This document shows positions 56,023 to 64,000 of a stretch of DNA of 64,000 nucleotides, in pieces. The DNA is from Platanthera guangdongensis. Taxonomy: Eukaryota; Streptophyta; Magnoliopsida; Asparagales; Orchidaceae. The stretch's first letter is position 1; every line of letters begins with the position of its first letter. The notes below the pieces were generated by a model that ran no database searches, was not told where the DNA came from, and was given only the letters and a program-made list of their open reading frames with translations. A program made the position numbers and the translations under genes. The stretch spans positions 21,155,194-21,219,193 of the forward strand of contig CM077149.1 of assembly GCA_039583875.1 (NCBI GenBank), written 5' to 3'.

Positions 56023-56450
56023 TCATTCCCTTGGAGGAGGGGTAGTGTTGATGAGCCCCCAGAGGGTCACCATAGAGCAAGCAGTGGCGCTGCACTTCCC
56101 GGTCACCAACAACCAGGCAGAGTATGTGGCTGTCATAGTCGGGTTGCGGTTGGCTATGGAGCTCAGGATTCACAATGTGGAAGTGTTCACAGATTCACTG
56201 GTGGCGGCATCCTAGATCAGGGGAGAATATGAAGCTCGGGAGCTGACCATCTAGAGGTACTTGGCCAAGGCGAGGGTGATCATTGCTGGGTTCTGAGCCT
56301 TTTCAATTCATCATGTCCCTAGGGAAGAGAATGAAGTAGCGGACCGATTGGCCAAGCTTGGAACTCGATGGGGGAACCTTGACCGAGCTATTTCATCTAG
56401 TAATTGAGGAGAGGGAGCTGATTAAAGTGGATCGGTGAACATCATGGGTG
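56023..56450 (+). pseudogene. Tat-1 archaeal-type RNase H, broken
   Basis: The second RNase H typical of Tat elements: TIEQAVALHFPVTNNQAEYVAV (catalytic Glu in QAEY), VEVFTDSLVAAS (Asp), HHVPREENEVADRLAKLGT (Asp in ADRLA). The N-terminal catalytic part is removed by the deletion with Tekay-3. Several stops interrupt it. Confidence 0.75.
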
Positions 56451-57567
56451 GATCCCTTCGTGATCTTCTTTGCCACGAGCAATCTCCCCAAAGGGGTCAA
56501 GGAGGAAAAGGGCTTTCAGCATAAAGCAGCTCACTATCTTATGCATGAAGGGGGATTACATCGGAAGATGCTATTGGGCCTTTTGTCGTGATGTATGGTG
56601 GAGGAAGAGATGCCAAGGATTTTGGAGGAGGTGCACTCCGGGGAGTGTGTAAGCCATTTAGGATGTAGAATACCGGAGGCAAGCGTGGTCAGTCAGGTAT
56701 ACCTCTGGCCCACCCTGAGGAAGGATGCGATAGAGTTTTCGAGGAGGTGACAAATGTGCCAGCTCTATGCCCCCTCCAGCTCCTGCCCGCTCAACAGCTT
56801 CGAAGCATCATGGAGACATGGCCTTTCTCCATTTGGTGGATTGACCTAGTTGGGCCATTTCCTCTGGCGAGTGGGCAGAGAAGGTTTCTCTTGGTCATGA
56901 TCGACTATTTTTCAAAGTGGCTGGAAGTCAAGGCGCTGGCCAAGGTAACCTCCCAATTCATCAGGAACTTTGACTGGGGAGAGTTCATCTATATGCACGG
57001 GGTTTCCTCAAGCCATTGTCACAGACAATGGTCCACAGTGTGCAAGCAAGAAGTTCATAAGCTTCTGCACTCAGCTGGGTATCGACCTAAGGTTTGCCTC
57101 CGTTCACCACCTCAGGAGCAACGGCCAGGTTGAGGCGACAAACAAAATTATCGTGAACCTGCTCAAGAAGAAGTTGGAGAACCTAAGGGGGAGCTAGATG
57201 GAGCAGCTCCCCTCGGTGTTGTGGGCTCTGCGAACAACCCTAAACACATCCACTGGCGAAACCCCCTTCAAACTCTCGCATGGTTGTGAGGCAGTCCTAC
57301 CTGTGGAATTTGAGGTTCAATCCCCACTGGTTGCGGCCGCAGACAAAGGAGGCGAGGCATGCAAGGAAGGAAATGAAGCGGAGCTATGGCTCTCATTGGA
57401 CATAGTGGAGGAACTTGTGACGTGGCCGCAGTCAGGCAGGAGGAGATCAAATGAAGGATGGCCAAGTACTTCGACAGGCATTGCAGGATAAAGAAGTTCA
57501 AGTGTACAACCTCAGGCTCGCGAGAGGGCCTCAAAGTACGAGATAGAAGGGGCAGGGCAAGTGGAAG
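56451..57567 (+). pseudogene. Tat-1 integrase, broken
   Basis: Zinc-domain remains (EEVHSGE..., CQLYAP, with a stop before it); core D in WIDLVGPFPLASGQRRF, D in IVTDNGPQ, E in NGQVEATNKIIV; then LPSVLWALRTT and VLPVEFEV. A frameshift lies near 56970-57000, a TAG at 57195, and a further shift near 57410. After MAKYFDRH the C-terminal domain is mostly deleted, judged by Tat-2. A purine-rich tract at 57541-57567 may be the polypurine tract. Confidence 0.78.
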
Positions 57568-58217
57568 TGATGGGCGAGTGGGACCTGGTGGTCAACTCGC
57601 GGTTGGCGAGTCTGGAGGTCTCTGCAGTAGGAGAGATGCCCCCTTTAGGGGGCGAGTAGTCCTTTATAAGCGAGAGGGTCCCCTAGCAAAGGATACCCGC
57701 GAGATGAGCGGGAAGGCCCGTCTCTCCACCAGGTGCTCTCCCACTCGCATTATGGTAAAAGGCCTTTTTCACATTACTATACCCAAGGGGGTTTTTACCC
57801 TTCTACCCCGGGTATTTTTCCCCTTTTGCCTTTGATGGTCTGCATATAGCTCCTCAGAACAGCGAAGTTTTGCTGTTGGCAGACCCAACCAAGGATACTT
57901 TGGTAATTTCAGGGCAGCTCAGTATGGTTATTTAGATCCAACTCAGAAAATTATAAATAGACCCATAAGGGCTCCTTAGAAAGAGGGTTTTTCATAATCT
58001 TCCAGTTTCCCGTGCTTTCTGAGGAGCTCCTAGCCCAACTTTTGGCTTTGGAGGGGAAGCTCTCAGAGATCTTCCGGGTGTGAGGTGGGACCTCCCTGCT
58101 GAGGCTTTGGGTCAATCTTAGGTCCTTTGAATCTAGTCGAGGGTTGAGGCTTGAGAGAGTAGGTGTTGGATGCACCCCTATTTTGAACTCCCGTTGAGGT
58201 CATTTTTGACTTCAATA
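57568..58217 (+). mobile_element. Tat LTR shared by Tat-1 (3') and Tat-2 (5')
   Basis: Preceded by a purine tract and beginning TGATGGGCGAGTGG. It contains a TATAAATA box (57952-57959), aligns from about 57840 with 12990-13389, and ends near CTTCAATA just before the conserved primer-binding site. Only one LTR lies between the Tat-1 integrase and the Tat-2 gag. The left boundary is inferred. Confidence 0.65.
57952..57959 (+). promoter_or_regulatory. TATA box of the Tat LTR
   Basis: TATAAATA, followed by GACCCATAAGG; same place as in the Tat-1 5' LTR. Confidence 0.6.
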
Positions 58218-58221
58218 GTTC

Positions 58222-58238
58222 TGGTGCGGTGAGCGTGG
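58222..58238 (+). other. Putative primer-binding site of Tat-2
   Basis: TGGTGCGGTGAGCGTGG, conserved with 13394-13410; tRNA not assigned. Confidence 0.5.
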
Positions 58239-58275
58239 AAAGCAGCTGATACAAGAAAGCCTTGAGTTTTGTCCC

Positions 58276-59700
58276 ATGGCTGGAGCTGAAGGTGAAGGGT
58301 TTGGTTCTGGAGGCTCCCCCACCCGGGGAGAGGAAGTGACGAGGAAGATGCTGGATAACTTCAGGAGAGAAGTCCTGCAAACCATTAGCTTGGCCTTCTC
58401 AGCCCGAAGCGAGTGGGCCACACCTCAGGTTCCGATAGAGGAGGTCCCGCTCTTGGGCGAGAATGCCCCTGGACAGTGCCCGGGGAAGGAAGTCCCGGCG
58501 GAGGTTGGCGAGAGGGACGTGGCCGCGCGGGAGCTCTTCCCAGGCCAGCGCCAGGGCAAGGAGGCTTTGATCGATTTGGGTGAGAGGGAGGTGGCAGTGC
58601 GAGAACTCTTCCCTGGGCACGGTCTCGCAGATCGGGCCAGCCAGCCGAGGCCGCAGGACGTGCCCTCTCGCCAGGCAGGAGGTGAGAGTCCTTTCAGCAA
58701 GCTCATCATCTCAGCTCCGGTACCGGAGGGGTTCCGGGAGCCTGACATGTCCTACTACTCAGGAAAGGATGACCCTGTACAACACGTGTAGTGGTTTGAA
58801 GATGTCATTTCGATAAGGCAGATGACAGATACCTTCAAGTGCCGACTATTTTCCATCACGTTGGAGGAGAAGGCTCGGGACTGGTTCCACCAGTTGCCAG
58901 CAAGGTCGATCTACTATTTTGAAGATCTGCGAAGAAGTTTCCAATTGAGTTTCTCAACATCAAAGAAGCGGAAGAAGGAGGCGGAGTGCATGTTTGCGGT
59001 GAGGAAGAAGCCGGATGAGACACTGGGTCACTATGTCGACCGGTTTTAGGAAGAGATCCTCCTGGTCCAGGAGGTCCCAGGGTACGCATTGATGCTCGCC
59101 TTTACCCTGGGGCTGAGGCCGGGATTTTTCTGTATGGAGTTGAAAAGAGTGCCTCCCCTCTCCTTTGAGGAGCTCATGGAAAGGGCGGCAAAAGAGATAG
59201 ACTTCGAGAGAGCAAACCTAGCGTTCGCCAGGAAGTTGGCCAGGCTAGCGGAGGATGATGTGAAGGAACCTGCAGCAGGAAGGCAGAAGGAGCCGAGGGA
59301 GAAGAGGGAGCAGAGAGAAGAAAGGAGGAGGGAAGAGCTCCGAAGGCAGGGGGAGCAGCAGGTATGGGGGTCCCGGGAGCCGAACAACCATTTGGGTTGG
59401 AGGCCCTAGGAGGGTCGCCCCCAGTGCCAAGGAGGAGGCTATCCAGGAAGAGATAACCTACGGGAACCCAGGAGGTTCGACCAACTGGTGTGGAGGCAGG
59501 AGACAAGGTGTCGTGTCCCTCCGCCGCAAGAGGCCATGGAGGTGGGCAGAGGAAGTGGAGCAAGGAGAGGAGTTCGAGGAGCAGGGAGAAGAGGAGGAGG
59601 AGAAGGAAGAAGGGGTAGGGTAGCGTAGCTCTTTTGTGACTTCCACCAGGAGGAGGGTCACGCAACGGCCACCTGCCCTGAGTTCTTGGAGATGAGAGAA
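58276..59700 (+). pseudogene. Tat-2 gag, broken by stops only
   Basis: It starts MAGAEGEGFGSGG. The capsid core DDPVQHV.WFEDVISIRQ, RDWFHQLPARSIYYFEDL and ETLGHYVDRF.EEI is all in one frame. TAG codons at about 58789, 59047 and 59407 stand where Gln codons are expected (Tat-1 has Gln at the first two). The C-terminal part is Arg/Gly/Glu-rich and ends with a CDFHQEEGHATATC zinc motif near 59635-59676. Confidence 0.85.
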
Positions 59701-60860
59701 GCAAGAGGAGCAGGGAGGCATGATTCGCCGGTTAGGATCGTGGAAGTACAGCAGGGAGAGATGGAGGATAGGTGTGAAGATCGGGTAGACGTGCGAACCC
59801 GGGGAGGAATTGGGGTGATCCACGGAGGAGTGGGTATCGAGGCAACTCGCAAGGGGAGCCTTCAAACCATGTACCAAAGGGGGGTCGCCTCTACCTCCCA
59901 GGCTCCACCACCAGAAGAAAAGATCACCTTCTCGTCAGCAGACATGCCGGACTACGAAGATCCGTTCTGTGACGCCTTGGTGATCCAGACGGCGGTGGAG
60001 AATTTCACAGTCTCGAGGATACTGTTGGATAACGGTGCTCGGTAAATGTTATCTTCAAGAAGGCCTTCGATGAGATGAGGGTTGAGGGGAAAAGGATATT
60101 GGATTCGGATGGACCGATGTTCGGATTCTCTGGAGAGAGGAAGGAAGTGGAAGGGGGAGTAGGGCTGCACGTGAAGTTGGGTGGCGTGTCACGGAACTGT
60201 AGGTTCGTGTTCTTGGATGCCCCAAGCAGCTATAACTTCATCTTTGGGCGCCCCCTCATCTGCGCCTTTCGCTGCGTCCCCTCCTCATTTCATCAGTGCC
60301 TCATGTTCAACAATGGAGGGTGCAGGTCAGGGTCAGAGGGGACCCGAAGATGGCAAGACAGTGCTACGTTATGGCAGTCAACACCATATCTTAGATGACA
60401 GAGGCGGAGGAGTTGGAGAAGGAGATGACGGCGCATGAAGAGGTTGTCAGAGAAGAGGAGGTGAGCCTACAGGATGCGAAAGAGGTAGCTGAAGAGGAAG
60501 TCAGAGGGGAGGAGATTGAGGAGGAGCAGTAGGGAGGAGATATGCAGGAGGTCCAGAGGGACGAAGAGAAGGAGAGACCGGATGGGGCGATGGAGGTAGA
60601 AGATCAAGAAGCATGAGGAGCTGAGGGAGAGGCCCAGAGGGGCGTGGAAGTCGAACAGCAGCAGGAGGGGCCGGAGGAGGAGATGGAGATTGAGGAGGAG
60701 GTAGGAATGGAGGAGTTTGAGCTGGAGGAAGAAGCAAGGGTTGACTGGGAACAGTCGCGGCTGGAGCCGGCCGAGGAAGTAGTAGAGCTGGAGGTCTTCA
60801 CCAGCGCAGGGCAGGTGCAGAGGGTGCGGGTCAGCGGTGGCTTGAGCCCCGAGGCCCGGG
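59701..60860 (+). pseudogene. Tat-2 protease and acidic linker, broken
   Basis: MPDYEDPFCDALVIQTAVENF precedes the active-site-like LLDNGAR. A TAA and frameshift follow at about 60045, after which the frame continues FGFSGERKEVEGGVG and FLDAPSSYNFIFGRPLICAF. From about 60400 to 60800 the sequence is strongly acidic, Glu-rich, with several stops. This linker length and composition is as in Tat-1. Confidence 0.78.
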
Positions 60861-62260
60861 AATGAGTGCGGTCCTGCATTCAAAGCAACATCGACATCTT
60901 CGCTTGGAGCGCGGCAGACATGTCGGGAATCGACGTGGATGTGGCCTGCCACCGCCTGAACCTGGACTGCCACACTCACCCCATACACCAAGAGATGAGA
61001 TCCATCACCACCAAGCTGGAGGAACCCATCCCCGAAGAGGTCAGGAAGCTCTTGGAGGCCGACTTCATCCCAGAGATCCAGTATCCAGGCTGGATCTCCA
61101 ATGTGGTAATGGTTAAAAAAGGGGGTGGTAAATGGAGAATGTGTATCAATTTATCTTTGTTAAATAAATCATGCCCGAAGGATTGCTACCCCCTGCCTCG
61201 GATCGACGCGTAGGTTGATTCAGCCATCGATTTTTCTATTATGAGCTTTTTGGATGTTTTTTCAGGTTATCACCAGATCCGGATGCACCCTCCTGACGTC
61301 AAGGATGTTTCCTTCATCACGAGGGAGGGGTGATTCAGGTATAAAATGATGCCCTTCGGGTTGAAGAATGCAGGGGCTACATACCAACGCATGATGGATC
61401 GGGTCTTCCGAGATCAAAGGGGGAGAAACTTGGAGGTCTATGTCAACGACCTAATGATCAAGAGAAAGTGCGTGGATTCACACCTGAAGGATCTAGAAGA
61501 GACGTTCTCCACCCTGAGAAGGTTCAAGATGAGGCTGAACCCCTTGAAGTGTGTCTTCGGGGCCAGCCGCGGGAAGTTCCTTGGGCACCTCTTGACTCCG
61601 GTAGGGGTGGAGCCTAACCTGAACAAGGTGAAGGTCATCTTGGATTTGGAATCACCTCGTGATGACAAGGAAGTCCAGTGCTTGACATGCAAATTGGCTG
61701 GGCTGAGCTGGTTCCTCTCCAGGTTAGGAGAGAAGTGTTCTTCATTCTTTAAGGTACTGCGAGGGAACCAAAGGTTTGAGTGGACTGCCGAGTGAGAAGA
61801 AGCCTTCCAAGGGCTAAAGAGACAGCTCTCTCAGGATCCCCTGCTTCAGAGCCCAAAAGAAGGGGAGGACCTGACCTTATACCTTGGAGTAGGAGCGGAG
61901 GCGGTGAGCTCCGTCCTAGTAAGGGAAGAAGGAAAGAAGTAACTGCTAATCTACTACGTCAGTCGGATCTTGAAGAAGGCAGAGCTCCGCTACACCATCC
62001 TTGAAAAGCTGGCTTACGCTTTAGTCATCTCTGCAAGGAAACTTCAGCTGTATTTTCAAGCACACTCGATTAGGGTGGTGACCGACCATCCTCTTCGCAA
62101 GATCTTTGAGGGGGTAGAGCACTCGGGAATACTTGCCAAGTGGTCCATTGAACTAAGCAAGTTCAACATCTCTTTTGTTCCGAGACTCTCCATCAAGGCG
62201 CAAGCGGTGGCGGACTTTGTGGCAGATTATGTTGTTGAAGTCGAGGAGGGAGAGCAGCAG
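60861..62260 (+). pseudogene. Tat-2 reverse transcriptase and RNase H, broken
   Basis: One frame covers IQSNIDIFAWSAADMSGIDV, PEEVRKLLEADFIPEIQYPGW, MCINLSLLNKSC, DVFSGYHQIRMHPPDVKDVSF, MPFGLKNAGATYQRMM, thumb, connection and RNase H (YYVSRILKKAELRY, VVTDHPLRK). The catalytic YVDD box reads YVNDLMIK, so one essential Asp is lost. In-frame stops lie at about 61211, 61331, 61793 and 61939. No frameshift is needed across 1.4 kb. Confidence 0.85.
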
Positions 62261-62850
62261 CCACATGAAGCGTGGAAGATGATGGTTGATGGGGCCTCGG
62301 GAAAACATTCCCTCCGGGAGGAGTGGTGCTGATAAGCCCCCAAGGAGTCGTGATAGAGCAGGCGGTGGACTTTCACTTTCTAGTGACCAACAACCAAGCA
62401 GAGTATGAGGCCGTGATCGCCGGCCTTCACTTGGCAAAGGAGCTTGAGATCCAGGATGTGGAGGACTTCACTGACTAAAAGGTAGTAGCATCGCAGATCT
62501 GAGGAGAGTTTGAATCTCAGGAGCCTACCCTCATAAAATACCTATCCAAGGTAAGGGCAATCATCTGTGCGTTCCGGTCGTTCTCAATCCAACATGTTCC
62601 GAGGGAAGAAAGTATAGGTGCCGATCGATTGGCTAAGTTTGGACATCGGGGAGGAGGAACCTTGACAGAGCTATTTCGACCGGCTATCGAGGAAGGAGAG
62701 TTGATGGTGGTGGATCGGCAACCCTCGTGGGTGGATCCATTGGTGACCTTCCTAACCACCGGTGAAATTCCTGAGGGGACCAAGGACGGAAAAAGCTTCA
62801 GGCATAAGGCAGCTCACTACCTGATGCTGGAAGGGGGTTACATCGGAAGA
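62261..62850 (+). pseudogene. Tat-2 archaeal-type RNase H, broken
   Basis: MMVDGASG (Asp), VTNNQAEYEAVIAGL (Glu), VEDFTD (Asp) and GADRLAKFG (Asp) give the full catalytic set of the additional RNase H that defines Tat elements. A frameshift near 62300, a stop at 62477 and a TGA at about 62502 break it. Confidence 0.82.
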
Positions 62851-63980
62851 TGATGTCAGGGCTCCTGGCAAGGTGTGTGACCGAGCAGGAGGTCCCGAAG
62901 ATCCTGGAGGAGGTTCATTCAGGAGACTGCGGCAGTCACTCAGGAGGAAGGATGTTGGAAGCTAGGGTAATAAGGGAAGGGTACTTCTGGCAGACCCTGA
63001 GGAAGGATGCAGCAGAGTTCGCAAAGAGGTGCCAAAAGTGCCAGCTGTACGCCCCCCTCCAACACTTACATGCTCAAAGACTTAGGAGCATAACTTCGCA
63101 ATGGCATTTTGCCATCTGGGGGATGGACTTGGTCGGACCTTTTCCCCCGGCTAGTGGGCAGAGGAGGTTCCTCCTGGTCATGGTCGATTACTTTTCAAAG
63201 TGGCTGGAGGTAAAGGCCTTGGCCAAAGTCACCTCGCAAGTCATAAGGAACTTCGTCTGGGGGGAGATCATATGCAGGAACGGGCTGCCTCAAGCGATAG
63301 TGACAGATAACGGTCCCCAGTTTGCCAGTGAAGAGTTCATCAGCTTCTGCGCCCAACTGGGGATAGACCTCAGATTTGCCTCTGTCCACCACCCCCGGAG
63401 CAACGGCCAGGTGGAAGCGGCAAACAGGATTATTGTGAACATTCTCAAGAAAAAAGTGGAGAATTTTAGAGGAAATTGGATAGAGCAGCTCCCCTCGGTC
63501 TTGTGGGCCTTGCGAACGACCCCGAACACGACCATCAGTGAGACCCCCTCCAAGATTTCTCAAGGGTGTGAGGCGGTCCTACCAGTGGAGTTCGAGGTTC
63601 GGTCCCCACGGGTCGCAGCCGCGGGCGAAGGAGATGGGATTTGGAGGTTGGAGAATGAGGAGGGGTTACGCCTCTCGCTAGATATGGTGGAGGAGCTGCG
63701 GGATGTGGCAGCCATCAGGCAAGAAGAGATCAAGCGGCGGATGGCCAAGTATTTTGATAAGCACGTCAGGGTCAAGCAGTTTGTCGAAGGAGATCTGGTG
63801 CTGAGAAAGGTTGGCGCGGCAGGAAGGTCAGCTCCCATAGGCAAGCTCAACCCGAACTGGGAAGGACCTTACATAGTGAAGGAGGTCCTTGGAACAGGAG
63901 GTTACTACCTCCAGGACGTGGAAGAGAGGACCTTAAGCCACACCTGGAGCAGCGATGACCTGAAACGCTTCTACCCGTGA
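62850..63980 (+). CDS. Tat-2 integrase domain, open over 376 codons
   Basis: The best-preserved Tat segment. A zinc-binding HHCC region (EEVHSGDCGSHSGG, CQKCQLY) is followed by core D in GMDLVGPFPPASGQRRF, D in IVTDNGPQFASEEF and E in NGQVEAANRIIV. The C-terminal DNA-binding domain (FVEGDLVLRKVG, LNPNWEGPYIVKEVL) ends HTWSSDDLKRFYP. All catalytic residues are present. It is the end of a polyprotein, not a separate gene, and the first Met is arbitrary. The stop is at 63978-63980, 20 bp from the window edge. Confidence 0.85.
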   Translation: MMSGLLARCVTEQEVPKILEEVHSGDCGSHSGGRMLEARVIREGYFWQTLRKDAAEFAKRCQKCQLYAPLQHLHAQRLRSITSQWHFAIWGMDLVGPFPPASGQRRFLLVMVDYFSKWLEVKALAKVTSQVIRNFVWGEIICRNGLPQAIVTDNGPQFASEEFISFCAQLGIDLRFASVHHPRSNGQVEAANRIIVNILKKKVENFRGNWIEQLPSVLWALRTTPNTTISETPSKISQGCEAVLPVEFEVRSPRVAAAGEGDGIWRLENEEGLRLSLDMVEELRDVAAIRQEEIKRRMAKYFDKHVRVKQFVEGDLVLRKVGAAGRSAPIGKLNPNWEGPYIVKEVLGTGGYYLQDVEERTLSHTWSSDDLKRFYP

Positions 63981-64000
63981 AATGAGGAAGATGTAATTAT

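Larger units (their letters stand above)
3624..57567 (+). mobile_element. Tat-1: Ty3/gypsy Tat/Retand element, split by four insertions
   Basis: The host element of the nest. Its pieces are 3624-3887 plus 12956-13389 (5' LTR), 13448-15342 (gag, protease), 25196-25914 (acidic linker), 45726-46640 (RT) and 56023-57500 (archaeal-type RNase H, integrase). The order and reading direction match the contiguous sister element Tat-2 at 58218-64000, which served as the template for joining them. The inserted blocks are Tekay-1, Tekay-2, the gag-only-like element and Tekay-3. Part of the RNase H region is missing next to Tekay-3. Frameshifts and stops affect every domain. Confidence 0.8.

Noticed and set aside
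1..64000. Host genes
   Set aside because: Every sizeable coding signal belongs to a retrotransposon domain or its antisense; I found no plant gene family or exon-intron structure.

Overview
The window is nuclear DNA from a plant, very probably a eudicot. I see no host gene in it. Nearly all 64 kb is nested LTR retrotransposons: Ty3/gypsy chromoviruses of Tekay type, Ty3/gypsy Tat/Retand elements with a second (archaeal-type) RNase H, Ty1/copia Sirevirus-type elements, one non-autonomous LTR element, and a block of tRNA-like (SINE-like) repeats. The species cannot be named from the sequence.

Layout. 1-3623: the 5' end of a decayed Sirevirus on the minus strand, with one LTR abutting a second partial LTR. 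3624-57567: an old plus-strand Tat element (Tat-1) cut apart by four insertions. These are Tekay-1 (3888-12955, plus strand, in the Tat LTR); Tekay-2 (15343-25195, minus, in the protease/RT linker), whose integrase region is replaced by a 2.7 kb array of alternately inverted tRNA-like repeats (16993-19726); a gag-only-like element (25915-45725, minus, just before the RT); and Tekay-3 (46641-56022, minus, in the RNase H). The gag-only-like element carries in its 5' LTR a young, structurally complete Sirevirus (Sirevirus-2, 30977-44051, minus). 57568-64000: an LTR followed by a second Tat element (Tat-2) that runs to the window edge.

Insertion order follows from the nesting and from target-site duplications: CAAGT for Sirevirus-2 (exact), and CACCT/CACCA, CTATG/CAATG and TTGCA/TTGCG for the older ones. 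Sirevirus-2 is youngest: its two LTRs of about 2.08 kb are almost identical, and gag, pol and a third ORF are all open. Everything else is decayed by stops and frameshifts.

The strongest signal that ordinary annotation does not explain is the perfect 10-bp palindrome GTGTCGACAC. It is present in dense arrays in LTRs of three unrelated families (Tekay-1, Tekay-3, Sirevirus-2). In Sirevirus-2 it appears again inside the element, between pol and the third ORF, followed by a TATAAATAGG box like the one in its LTR. I read this as a second, internal promoter with the same plan as the LTR promoter. The second notable structure is the alternating inverted array in Tekay-2, with perfect palindromes at every intact junction and A- and B-box-like motifs in each full unit.
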